From an uncultured Prevotellaceae bacterium (GTDB taxonomy: Bacteria; Bacteroidota; Bacteroidia; Bacteroidales; Bacteroidaceae), in the NCBI GenBank assembly GCA_900316475.1, contig ONDA01000024.1, positions 1 to 43,371 on the forward strand: 43,371 nucleotides of DNA. The letters run 5' to 3'. The notes beneath the pieces were generated by a model that was given only the letters and a program-made list of their open reading frames with translations, did not search any database and was not told the DNA's origin. The position numbers were made by a program, and so were the translations under genes. Of this stretch, positions 7,888 to 19,257 are shown piece by piece. Within the stretch, counting starts at the first letter, position 1. Every line of letters starts with the position of its first letter.

Positions 7888-8688
7888 ATGGAAGAAGAAA
7901 GCATTGTACTGAGAGCCGAGGGACTGGTGAAGCGCTACGGCAAGCGCACGGTGGTGAACGACGTCAACTTCGACGTCCGTCAGGGCGAGATTGTGGGACT
8001 GTTAGGTCCTAACGGCGCCGGCAAGACCACCTCCTTCTATATGACGACCGGTCTGATAGTGCCTAACGACGGCCATATCTACCTTGGCGACCAGGAGGTC
8101 ACCGACTTCCCCGTCTATAAGCGGGCCCGCGCCGGTATCGGCTACTTAGCCCAGGAGGCCTCCGTCTTCCGTAAGATGAGCGTCGAGGATAACATCCTCA
8201 GTGTCCTCGAGATGACCGGCAAGCCCCGGAAGTACCAGGAGCAGAAGCTGGAGGAGCTTATCAAGGAGTTCCGTCTCGGCAAGGTTCGCAAGAACCTCGG
8301 CGACCAGCTCAGCGGTGGTGAGCGGCGCCGTACGGAGATAGCCCGCTGTCTGGCCATCGAGCCTAAGTTCATCATGCTCGACGAGCCTTTCGCCGGTGTC
8401 GACCCCATCGCCGTGGAGGACATCCAGCATATCGTCTGGCGCCTGAAATACCGCAACATCGGCATCCTCATCACCGACCATAACGTCCACGAGACGCTGA
8501 ACATCACCGACCGTGCCTACCTGCTCTTCGAAGGGCGCATCCTGTTCAAGGGCAAACCTGAGGAACTGGCCGAGAACCCTATCGTGAAAGAGAAATACCT
8601 CGGCTCGAACTTCGTCCTGCAGAAGAAGGACTTCCAGCTGTTGGACGAGGAGAAACGGCGCAAGGAAGCTGAGGAAGACGAGGGGTGA
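7888..8688 (+). CDS. lptB: LPS export ABC transporter ATPase LptB
   Basis: Cytosolic ATPase that drives lipopolysaccharide extraction from the inner membrane, 266 residues. It has Walker A GPNGAGKT (40-47), signature LSGGERRR, Walker [13 protein letters not shown] and the LptB-typical [12 protein letters not shown]. The upstream TTG at 7867 falls in the promoter, so ATG 7888 is chosen, preceded by AGGAAA. The C-terminus carries an additional charged tail. It is divergent from mlaE, so two envelope lipid transport units share one control region. Confidence 0.94.
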   Translation: MEEESIVLRAEGLVKRYGKRTVVNDVNFDVRQGEIVGLLGPNGAGKTTSFYMTTGLIVPNDGHIYLGDQEVTDFPVYKRARAGIGYLAQEASVFRKMSVEDNILSVLEMTGKPRKYQEQKLEELIKEFRLGKVRKNLGDQLSGGERRRTEIARCLAIEPKFIMLDEPFAGVDPIAVEDIQHIVWRLKYRNIGILITDHNVHETLNITDRAYLLFEGRILFKGKPEELAENPIVKEKYLGSNFVLQKKDFQLLDEEKRRKEAEEDEG

Positions 8689-8727
8689 CGTAAAAGAAGG
8701 CGAAGGGCGGCGGCTTTGGCAGCTTTG

Positions 8728-8746
8728 GCAGCGGCACCGCCGCTGC
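8728..8746 (+). other. GC-rich hairpin after lptB
   Basis: A 7-bp stem (GCAGCGG with CCGCTGC) with a 5-base loop follows lptB. It lacks a T-run, so whether it ends transcription is unclear. Just before it is a duplicated CTTTGGCAG. Confidence 0.35.
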
Positions 8747-8807
8747 ACAGCGAACAAGCAGAGGAGGCAGGGGCGCGGACGGCTGGATGCTAATAAATAA
8801 TAAAATT

Positions 8808-8839
8808 TTTGGTGGTTTCAGTTATTTTGTGTACTTTTG
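8808..8839 (+). promoter_or_regulatory. Promoter of tig
   Basis: TTTG at 8808-8811, a 20-bp spacer and TACTTTTG at 8832-8839 form a complete Bacteroidota promoter, 46 bases before the tig start. Confidence 0.8.
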
Positions 8840-8885
8840 CACCCCAAAATTCGCATATATAATGTAATAAGGTGAAAAAAAAGCA

Positions 8886-10241
8886 ATGAATATTACGTTT
8901 GAGAACCCCGACAAGGTGAATGGTCTGCTGACTATCACCATCGAGAAGGAAGACTATCAGGAAGCCGTCGATAAGACCCTGAAAAACTATCGCAAGAAGG
9001 CTCAGGTGCCCGGATTCCGTCCCGGTATGGTGCCCATGGGCATGATTAAGAAACAGTACGGCACTGCCGTGAAGGTCGATGAGGTGAACCGTCTGTTGGG
9101 CGACAAGCTGATGGCCTATATCCGCGACAACAAGATCCAGATGCTCGGCGAGCCCCTCCCCAGCGATAAGCAGGAGCCCCAGGACCTGGAGAAGGACGGT
9201 CCGCTGACCTTTATCTTCGACATCGCCGTCGCCCCCGAGTTCAAGGCTGAGCTTAGCGCCAAGGACAAGATAGCCTACTACAGCATCAAGGTAGACGACA
9301 AGCTCGTTGACGAGCAGGTCAAGATGTACGCCCAGCAGGCCGGTGAGTTTGTGAAGGGCGACGTCTTCGAAGGCAACGACACGCTGACCGGCGACCTGCG
9401 CCAGTTGGACGAGCAGGGCAACACCCTCGAGGGCGGCATCACCGTCGACAGCGCCATGGTTATGCCCGCTTACATCAAGGAAGAGTCTCAGAAGACGCTC
9501 TTCGACGGTTGCAAGGCCGGCGACATCATCACCTTCAACCCGAAGAAAGCCTATCCCGACAACGACGCCGAGGTAGCCGCCCTGCTGAAGATGCAGAAGG
9601 ACGACGTGAAGGAGCTGACCAGCGACTTCTCTTTCCAGGTGACTGAGATTCGCCACTACCAGCCCGCCGAGGTTAACCAGCAGCTCTTCGACCGCGTCTT
9701 CGGCGAGGGCAGCTGCGCCGACGAGCAGGCTTTCCGTCAGAAGATCAGCGAACAGCTTCAGGCTCAGCTCGTTCAGAACAGCGACTATAAGTTCATGCTC
9801 GACGTGCGCGCGTATATGGAGAAAAAGGTGGGTAAGCTGGAGTTTCCCGAGGCTCTGCTGAAGCGTGTGATGCTGAACAACAACAAGGACAAGGGTGAGG
9901 ACTTCGTCGAGAAGAACTTCGAGGGCAGCCTCAAGGAGCTGGCCTGGCACCTCATCAAGGAGCAGCTTGTGACAGCCAATGAGATAAAGATTGAAGACGC
10001 CGACCTGAAGGCCATCGCCAAAGAGGCTGTGCGTCAGCAGTTTGCCCAGTATGGCATGTCGAATGTTCCCGACGACGTTCTGGAGCAGTATGCCGATGAG
10101 CAGCTGAAGAAGCGCGAGCAGGTTGAAGGTTTTGTAGACCGCGCCATCGACGTGAAGCTTTCTGAGAAGCTGAAGACCGTTGTTAAACTCGATGAGAAGA
10201 ACGTGACTTTGGAGGAGTTTAATAAGCTGATGCAAGGCTAA
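8886..10241 (+). CDS. tig: Trigger factor
   Basis: Ribosome-associated folding chaperone, 451 residues. The N-terminal ribosome-binding domain carries the signature region with GFRPGMVP near residues 44-51. A divergent PPIase-like middle domain (about 150-250) and a helical C-terminal domain follow. The position before clpP and clpX is the common arrangement in bacteria, although here clpP has its own terminator and promoter in between. Length is typical for Bacteroidota. Confidence 0.93.
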   Translation: MNITFENPDKVNGLLTITIEKEDYQEAVDKTLKNYRKKAQVPGFRPGMVPMGMIKKQYGTAVKVDEVNRLLGDKLMAYIRDNKIQMLGEPLPSDKQEPQDLEKDGPLTFIFDIAVAPEFKAELSAKDKIAYYSIKVDDKLVDEQVKMYAQQAGEFVKGDVFEGNDTLTGDLRQLDEQGNTLEGGITVDSAMVMPAYIKEESQKTLFDGCKAGDIITFNPKKAYPDNDAEVAALLKMQKDDVKELTSDFSFQVTEIRHYQPAEVNQQLFDRVFGEGSCADEQAFRQKISEQLQAQLVQNSDYKFMLDVRAYMEKKVGKLEFPEALLKRVMLNNNKDKGEDFVEKNFEGSLKELAWHLIKEQLVTANEIKIEDADLKAIAKEAVRQQFAQYGMSNVPDDVLEQYADEQLKKREQVEGFVDRAIDVKLSEKLKTVVKLDEKNVTLEEFNKLMQG

Positions 10242-10256
10242 AACGCCAAAAAAAAT

Positions 10257-10297
10257 AAAAAAAAGTGGGAAACTTGTTGGTTTTCCACTTTTTTTTA
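10257..10297 (+). terminator. Terminator of tig
   Basis: A 9-bp stem (10265-10273 with 10280-10288, one G-U pair) with a 6-base loop is flanked by an A-rich run before it and nine T residues after it. Confidence 0.8.
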
Positions 10298-10298
10298 T

Positions 10299-10306
10299 TA
10301 TCTTTG
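10299..10306 (+). promoter_or_regulatory. Promoter -7 box of clpP-clpX
   Basis: TATCTTTG lies immediately after the tig terminator and 22 bases before the clpP ATG. Its -33 region would fall inside the terminator hairpin; only a TTG is seen there. Confidence 0.65.
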
Positions 10307-10328
10307 TATCTCTTATTCGACAAAGACT

Positions 10329-10991
10329 ATGAATGATTTTAGAAAATACGCTGTAAAGCATTTAGGAATGGACGGTCTGGCCTTCGATCAGGTGATGCAG
10401 GCACAGTCGCAGTATTTGAACCCATACATTCTGGAAGAGCGCCAGTTGAACGTCACCCAGATGGACGTCTACTCGCGCCTGATGATGGATCGCATCATCT
10501 TCCTCGGAACGCAGATTGACGACTACACCGCCAACACCCTTCAGGCGCAGTTGCTGTATCTCGACTCCGTAGACTCCGGCAAGGATATCTCGCTGTATAT
10601 CAACAGTCCCGGCGGCAGTGTCACTGCCGGTCTGGGTATCTACGACACGATGCAGTTCATCTCCTCTGACGTGGCCACCATCTGTACCGGTATGGCCGCC
10701 TCGATGGGTGCCGTTCTCCTTGTTGCCGGTCAGGAAGGCAAGCGTTCGGCTCTGCCCCACAGCCGTGTGATGATTCACCAGCCCCTTGGCGGCGTTCAGG
10801 GTCAGGCTTCCGACATTGAGATTGAGGCCAAGGAGATTCTGAAGTTCAAGAAAGAGCTGTACACCATCATCTCCGAGCACTCCCATACCCCTTACGACAA
10901 GGTGTATCAGGACAGTGACCGTAACTACTGGATGACGGCCGAGGAAGCCAAGGTGTATGGTATGATAGACAATGTATTAGTAAGGAAATAA
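10329..10991 (+). CDS. clpP: ATP-dependent Clp protease proteolytic subunit
   Basis: Serine peptidase that forms the ClpXP degradation chamber, 220 residues. The catalytic serine is in GMAASMGA (Ser125), the histidine in [10 protein letters not shown] (His150), and the aspartate is probably Asp195 in YQDSDRNYW. An N-terminal extension of about 25 residues relative to E. coli is seen. clpX starts at the base after its stop codon, so the two are co-transcribed and probably co-translated. Confidence 0.97.
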   Translation: MNDFRKYAVKHLGMDGLAFDQVMQAQSQYLNPYILEERQLNVTQMDVYSRLMMDRIIFLGTQIDDYTANTLQAQLLYLDSVDSGKDISLYINSPGGSVTAGLGIYDTMQFISSDVATICTGMAASMGAVLLVAGQEGKRSALPHSRVMIHQPLGGVQGQASDIEIEAKEILKFKKELYTIISEHSHTPYDKVYQDSDRNYWMTAEEAKVYGMIDNVLVRK

Positions 10992-12209
10992 ATGAAGAAA
11001 CAATGCAGCTTCTGTGGCAGAAGCGAAAGAGACGTCCGGTTGCTGATAACCGGTGTGAACGGCTATATCTGTGAAGACTGCGCGCAGCAGGCCTACCAGA
11101 TTGTGCAGGAGAATATCTTGTCCTCGTCAACGGGTAAGAAGAGCGGTCGTAAGGAAGAGAAGGCCGTTCCCAAGCCCAAGGAGATCAAGGACTACCTCGA
11201 CCAGTACGTCATTGGTCAGGACGAGGCCAAGCGCTACCTGAGTGTGGCCGTCTACAACCACTATAAGCGTCTGCGCCAGCCCGAGGACAAGAACGGCGTA
11301 GAGATAGAGAAGTCGAACATCATTATGGTAGGCTCTACCGGAACCGGTAAGACTCTGTTGGCCAGGACGATAGCCAAGCTGTTAGACGTGCCCTTCACCA
11401 TTGTCGACGCCACGGTGTTCACCGAGGCCGGCTATGTCGGCGAAGATGTGGAGAGCATCCTCTCCCGTTTGTTGCAGGTTGCCGACTTCGATGTCGAGGC
11501 CGCCCAGCGCGGCATCGTCTTCATTGACGAGATAGACAAGATAGCCCGTAAGAGCGACAACCCCAGCATCACCCGCGACGTCAGCGGCGAGGGTGTCCAG
11601 CAGGGTCTGCTGAAGCTGTTGGAGGGTACTGTGGTGAACGTGCCGCCCAAGGGAGGTCGCAAGCATCCCGACCAGGACTATATCCACGTCGACACCCGCA
11701 ACATCCTGTTCATCTGCGGCGGAGCCTTCGACGGCATCGAGCGCAAGATAGCCCAGCGTCTGAACACCCATGTCGTGGGTTACAACTCGGTGCAGAATGT
11801 CCGCAAAATTGACAAAGAAGACCTGATGCAGTACGTGTCGCCTCAAGACCTGAAGTCGTTCGGTCTGATACCCGAGATTATCGGTCGTCTGCCCGTGCTG
11901 ACCTATCTCAACCCGTTGGACCGCAAGGCCTTGGAGCGCATTCTCGTAGAGCCTAAGAACTCCATTATCAAGCAGTATATGAAGCTCTTCGAGATGGACG
12001 GTATCACGCTGACCTTCAGTCAGGACGCCTTAGCGTTGATGGTCGACAAGGCCGTAGAGTACAAGCTCGGTGCCCGTGGTCTGCGCTCCATCGTCGAGAA
12101 CATCATGATGGACGCCATGTTCGAGGTGCCGTCTAAGAAAGTCAAGAAATTTGAAGTCACGCGCGAGTATGCCGAGCAGCAGCTGAACAAGTCGCACTTG
12201 GCGGCGTAA
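10992..12209 (+). CDS. clpX: Clp protease ATPase subunit ClpX
   Basis: AAA+ unfoldase of ClpXP, 405 residues. The N-terminal C4 zinc finger (Cys5, Cys8, Cys27, Cys30) recruits adaptors. Walker A is GSTGTGKT (114-121), Walker B IVFIDE (175-180), and a sensor-2 motif GARGLRSI is near the C-terminus. It directly abuts clpP. An unusually strong double ribosome binding site follows for recQ. Confidence 0.97.
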   Translation: MKKQCSFCGRSERDVRLLITGVNGYICEDCAQQAYQIVQENILSSSTGKKSGRKEEKAVPKPKEIKDYLDQYVIGQDEAKRYLSVAVYNHYKRLRQPEDKNGVEIEKSNIIMVGSTGTGKTLLARTIAKLLDVPFTIVDATVFTEAGYVGEDVESILSRLLQVADFDVEAAQRGIVFIDEIDKIARKSDNPSITRDVSGEGVQQGLLKLLEGTVVNVPPKGGRKHPDQDYIHVDTRNILFICGGAFDGIERKIAQRLNTHVVGYNSVQNVRKIDKEDLMQYVSPQDLKSFGLIPEIIGRLPVLTYLNPLDRKALERILVEPKNSIIKQYMKLFEMDGITLTFSQDALALMVDKAVEYKLGARGLRSIVENIMMDAMFEVPSKKVKKFEVTREYAEQQLNKSHLAA

Positions 12210-12217
12210 ACTAACTT

Positions 12218-12238
12218 AAGGAGGAAACAAGGAGGAGG
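12218..12238 (+). promoter_or_regulatory. Double Shine-Dalgarno site before recQ
   Basis: AAGGAGG (12218-12224) and AAGGAGGAGG (12229-12238) lie 20 and 6 bases before the recQ ATG. Perfect Shine-Dalgarno matches are otherwise scarce in this window. Confidence 0.6.
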
Positions 12239-12243
12239 CCTAT

Positions 12244-14421
<2,178 letters not shown>

Positions 14422-14470
14422 CTTGCATCGGACTGAACGGACTGACGCGGACAAGCTGGATGCCTACGCG

Positions 14471-14616
14471 TACGCGCGCGTAGGATAGTGAAAGCGGAAA
14501 ACATCTTACCCATGTCGCCCATCCCACCCCTAACTTCCAGACCTTGCTTGCCAGCAAAGCTGGAGCCAGGAGCGACATGGGCGACATGGGTGAGGTGTTT
14601 TTTGGTTAAGCTATCC
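14471..14616. repeat. Dispersed structured repeat, copy A
   Basis: The gene-free stretch 14422-14837 begins with a GGAC-type fragment and then holds this ~146-bp element, repeated at 43083-43231 with high similarity. It has a palindrome of CG steps at its left end (CCTACGCG/CGCGTAGG), a perfect 15-bp inverted repeat (14508-14522 with 14577-14591) and an inner 5-bp hairpin CCAGC-AAA-GCTGG. After it come a degenerate heptamer tract and one hairpin unit around GGCCTCTCGT (14648-14663). No convincing ORF is present. Confidence 0.85.
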
Positions 14617-14699
14617 CTATATAGGTAAGAGGGGAAATGAAAAATTTTACGGCCTCTCGTGAAAACTGGGCTATCCACGGAAGAATTGAACTGCGCCAG

Positions 14700-14763
14700 A
14701 ATTTGCTGCCCCAACTGCTCGTTGTAAGTGAAGAGTAGTTAAAAACTACCGCGGCAGCAAATT
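14700..14763. other. Nested hairpin upstream of guaB
   Basis: AATTTGCTGCC (14700-14710) is perfectly inverted at 14753-14763. An inner stem, GTAGTT paired with AACTAC, lies at about 14735-14749. It precedes the guaB promoter, so it is not part of the guaB leader. It may end the recQ transcript or be an operator; neither can be decided here. Confidence 0.5.
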
Positions 14764-14789
14764 TTTCACTTTTCCCTCTTCACTTTTCC
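14762..14789 (+). repeat. Heptamer array before the guaB promoter
   Basis: Four 7-bp units of consensus CTYTTCM occupy 28 bp and end 12 bases before the guaB -7 box, covering its -33 region. Confidence 0.75.
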
Positions 14790-14801
14790 CTTATTTTTTT
14801 G

Positions 14802-14809
14802 TACCTTTG
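14802..14809 (+). promoter_or_regulatory. Promoter -7 box of guaB
   Basis: TACCTTTG, 28 bases before the guaB ATG, without a clear -33 TTTG upstream. Confidence 0.7.
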
Positions 14810-14822
14810 CACGCAATATTAA

Positions 14823-16319
<1,497 letters not shown>

Positions 16320-16347
16320 GGCAATTCGTTGAAAACAAGTAAGGAAA

Positions 16348-17811
16348 ATGAATAAGTTTATAAGTAAAGGAAAGTTAATAGCGGCAGTGTCGCTGTTCGC
16401 CATTCACTCTTCGCTCTTCATGAGCCACGCAGTGGCTCAGACGGATCCCATCGTCATGACTGTGGCTGGTAAGCCCGTGACACTCAGCGAGTTTGAGTAT
16501 TCCTACAATAAGAACAACTCCGAGGGCGTTATCGACAAGAAGAGTGTTTTAGAGTATGTGGATTTGTTTGTGAACTACAAGCTGAAGGTTGCCGCCGCCC
16601 TCGACGCCAAGTACGACACCCTGACGTCGTTCAAGAAGGAGTTTGCCCAGTACCGCGACCAGCAAGTGCTGCCCGCCCTTGTCACCGACGCCGATATGCT
16701 GAAAGAAGCCCACAACATCTATGACAACACCGTGAAGCAGATAGGCCCCGACGGTCTCGTGCAGACCGCCCATATCCTGCTGCGCCTCGATCAGAAGGCT
16801 ACCAAGGCCGAGCAGGATGCCGCCAAGGTGCGCATCGACTCCATCTACAAAGCCCTGAAAGCCGGCGCCGACTTTGCCGAGCTTGCCAAGAAGGTGAGCC
16901 AGGATTCCGGCAGTGCCCGTCAGGGCGGTCTGTTGCCCTTTGTGCAGCGCGGCCAGTTGGTGAAGGAGTACGAAGATGCCGCCTTCGCCCTGAAAGAAGG
17001 TGAGATGTCGGGTATCGTTCAGTCGCCCTACGGCTACCATATCATCCTGATGAAAGCCCGTAAGCAATTGGAACCCTTTGAGTTTCACAAGGAAAGCATC
17101 CTGAAGTTTATGGAGCAGCGCGGCATCCGCGACCGTCTCGGCAAGGCTAAGGTCGACACCCTTGTGAGCCAGTCTGGCGGCAAGCTCACCGAGGCCGCCG
17201 TGATGAACCAGAAAGCTGACGAGTTGTCGGCCAAGGATGCTGAGATGAAGAACCTCATCCGCGAGTACTACGAAGGACTGTTGCTCTACGAGATCAGCAA
17301 TAAACTCGTGTGGGACAAGGCCGCCAAGGACGAGGCCGGTCTGGCCCGCTACTACAAGCAGCACAAGAAGAAATATGTGTGGGACACGCCCCGCTTCAAG
17401 GGTATCGCCTACCACGTGAAGACCGCCGCCGATGTGCAGGCCGTGAAGAAATGCGTGAAGAAGTTGAAGTTCGACCAGTGGAACGAAGCCCTTCGCCAGA
17501 CCTTCAACGGCGACTCCGTCATCCGCATCCGTGTGGAGAAAGGCATCTTCAAGCCCGGCGACCATGCCCTCGTTGACAGCGTCATCTTCAAGAAAGACAC
17601 GACTGTGACGAAGCTCAAGGACTATCCCATCGATGCCGTCTACGGCAAGCTGCTGAAGCGCCCCCAGGACTATACCGACGTCCGCGGACAAGTTGTCGCC
17701 GACTATCAGGACCAGTTGGAGCGTGACTGGGTTGCCGAACTGAGGCGTCGCTACACATTCACGGTAGACGAGAACGTGTTGCGTCAAGTGAAGAGTGCGC
17801 TTCGCCAGTGA
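16348..17811 (+). CDS. Periplasmic parvulin-type peptidyl-prolyl isomerase
   Basis: A 487-residue exported protein with one clear parvulin domain (about 140-240: TAHILL, SQDSGSARQGGLLPFV, SPYGYHIILM) and a long C-terminal region possibly holding a second, degenerate one. The signal peptide ends near HAVAQ (about residue 31). Its hydrophobic core FAIHSSLF is encoded by a heptamer repeat array. It is followed by surA and an OstA-like gene, pointing to a role in folding outer-membrane proteins in the periplasm. The start ATG follows TAAGGA. Confidence 0.88.
   Translation: MNKFISKGKLIAAVSLFAIHSSLFMSHAVAQTDPIVMTVAGKPVTLSEFEYSYNKNNSEGVIDKKSVLEYVDLFVNYKLKVAAALDAKYDTLTSFKKEFAQYRDQQVLPALVTDADMLKEAHNIYDNTVKQIGPDGLVQTAHILLRLDQKATKAEQDAAKVRIDSIYKALKAGADFAELAKKVSQDSGSARQGGLLPFVQRGQLVKEYEDAAFALKEGEMSGIVQSPYGYHIILMKARKQLEPFEFHKESILKFMEQRGIRDRLGKAKVDTLVSQSGGKLTEAAVMNQKADELSAKDAEMKNLIREYYEGLLLYEISNKLVWDKAAKDEAGLARYYKQHKKKYVWDTPRFKGIAYHVKTAADVQAVKKCVKKLKFDQWNEALRQTFNGDSVIRIRVEKGIFKPGDHALVDSVIFKKDTTVTKLKDYPIDAVYGKLLKRPQDYTDVRGQVVADYQDQLERDWVAELRRRYTFTVDENVLRQVKSALRQ
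16393..16420 (+). repeat. Heptamer array inside a signal-peptide coding region
   Basis: Four 7-bp units of consensus CTNTTCR encode the core of the signal peptide of the PPIase. The array has the same unit length and copy number as those in promoters. Confidence 0.75.
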
Positions 17812-17836
17812 AAAGTGAAAAGTGAAGAGTGAGATG
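17809..17836 (+). repeat. Heptamer array bridging PPIase stop and surA start
   Basis: Four 7-bp units of the type TGAAAAG. The first supplies the TGA stop codon of the upstream gene, and the last (TGAGATG) supplies the ATG of surA. Confidence 0.8.
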
Positions 17837-19237
17837 AATGATAGAAAGTGGTATCATGACCAGAGAATAGGTTCGGTCAACAGGTGGGTAGTGCTGACGG
17901 CACTGTTCGCTGTTCACTGTTCGCTATTCGTTAGCTCTGCGCGTGCGCAGAGCGTTGTCGACGAAGTCGTCTGGGTTGTCGGTGACGAACCCATCCTGCG
18001 TAGCGACATCGAGCAGATGCGTCTGCAGGCCGCCCAGGAAGGCGTTCGTTTCAAGGGCAATCCCGACTGTGCCATTCCCGAGCAGATTGCCGTGCAGAAA
18101 CTCTTCCTCCACCAGGCCGCCATCGACAGTATCGAGGTGACCGAGGCCGAGATTTCCTCCGGTATCGACCAGCAGATAGAATACTGGATTCAGATGGCCG
18201 GTTCGCGCGAGAAGCTCGAAGAGTATAAGAAGCAGACCGTCAGTCAGATGCGTGCGCAGTTGCACGACGACTTCCGCGACCGCCAGCTGGTGCAGAAGAT
18301 GCGTGAGAAGCTCGTCTCCGACGTCAAGGTGACCCCTGCCGAGGTGCGTCGCTACTTCAAGGACCTGCCCCAGGACAGTCTGCCCTTTGTTCCCACGGAG
18401 GTAGAGGTACAGATTATCACGCAGACCCCCCGCATAGAAATCGAGGAAATAAACCGCGTTAAGGACGAGTTGCGCGACTATACCGACCGTGTTAACCGTG
18501 GTGAGACCTCGTTCTCGACGCTGGCCCGTCTCTACTCCGAAGACCCTGGCACCGCCCGTAACGGCGGAGAGTTAGGCTATACCGGCCGTAGCGTCCTCGA
18601 CCCCAACTTTGCCTCTGTAGCTTTCGGACTTACCGACCCGAAGAAGGTCTCGAAGATTGTGGAGTCCGAGTTTGGTTTCCATATCATCCAGCTTATCGAC
18701 AAGCGTGGTGACAAGGTCAACGTGCGGCATATCCTGCGCAAACCCGTTGTCAGCAGTGAGGCTATCAGTCAGGCCATCGTGCGTCTCGACTCCGTCGCCA
18801 CCGACCTGCGCGCTCAGAAATTCACCTTCGAGGAGGCTGCCGCCTATCTGTCGGACGACAAGGACACGCGGAATAACCAAGGTCTGATGGCCAACACCTC
18901 CGAGAGCGGTCGCACGTCGAAGTTCCGTATGCAAGACCTGCCGCAGGACATTGCCCGTGTGGTAGACACGCTGAAGGTCGGCGAAATCTCGCAGGCCTTC
19001 GAGATGGTCAACGCGCGCGGTAAGACCGTCTGTGCCATTGTCAAGTTGAAGAAGCGCATAGAAGGTCACAAGGCCACCGTCACCGAGGACTTCCAGATAC
19101 TGAAAGACGTGGTACTCAGCAAGATGCGTAACGAGAAGATTAACAAATGGGTGACTGAGAAGATCAAGGCTACCTACGTGCGTATCAATGAAGACTTCCG
19201 CGACTGCGACTTTGAATATCAAGGATGGGTGAGGTGA
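17834..19237 (+). CDS. surA: SurA-like periplasmic chaperone/PPIase
   Basis: A 467-residue exported chaperone. After a signal peptide ending at ARAQ comes the SurA N-domain (VVDEVVWVVGDEPILRSDIEQ) and two parvulin-like repeats (about 190-290 and 295-400; SEDPGTARNGGELGY is the best-kept motif). It should escort outer-membrane proteins through the periplasm. I chose ATG 17834; an in-frame GTG at 17822 lies within repeats. The gap to the PPIase gene is only a heptamer array, and the signal-peptide core is also encoded by one. Confidence 0.9.
   Translation: MNDRKWYHDQRIGSVNRWVVLTALFAVHCSLFVSSARAQSVVDEVVWVVGDEPILRSDIEQMRLQAAQEGVRFKGNPDCAIPEQIAVQKLFLHQAAIDSIEVTEAEISSGIDQQIEYWIQMAGSREKLEEYKKQTVSQMRAQLHDDFRDRQLVQKMREKLVSDVKVTPAEVRRYFKDLPQDSLPFVPTEVEVQIITQTPRIEIEEINRVKDELRDYTDRVNRGETSFSTLARLYSEDPGTARNGGELGYTGRSVLDPNFASVAFGLTDPKKVSKIVESEFGFHIIQLIDKRGDKVNVRHILRKPVVSSEAISQAIVRLDSVATDLRAQKFTFEEAAAYLSDDKDTRNNQGLMANTSESGRTSKFRMQDLPQDIARVVDTLKVGEISQAFEMVNARGKTVCAIVKLKKRIEGHKATVTEDFQILKDVVLSKMRNEKINKWVTEKIKATYVRINEDFRDCDFEYQGWVR
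17903..17930 (+). repeat. Heptamer array inside the SurA signal-peptide coding region
   Basis: Four 7-bp units of consensus CTRTTCR encode FAVHCSLF in the signal-peptide core, closely parallel to the array in the preceding gene. Confidence 0.78.
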
Positions 19238-19255
19238 GAAGTGAGAATTGAGAGG
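19235..19255 (+). repeat. Heptamer array bridging surA stop and the OstA-like start
   Basis: Three full TGAGARN heptamers with partial units on both sides. The first TGA is the surA stop codon, and the array ends two bases before the next ATG. Confidence 0.75.
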
Positions 19256-19257
19256 TG

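Noticed and set aside
8790-10361. A 523-codon open frame antisense to tig
   Set aside because: It runs through the tig promoter and clpP leader, has Leu/Val-rich shadow composition and no recognisable motif.
14700-14763. A purine riboswitch or attenuator for guaB
   Set aside because: The hairpin lies upstream of the -7 box, so it is not in the guaB transcript, and no purine aptamer core is recognisable.
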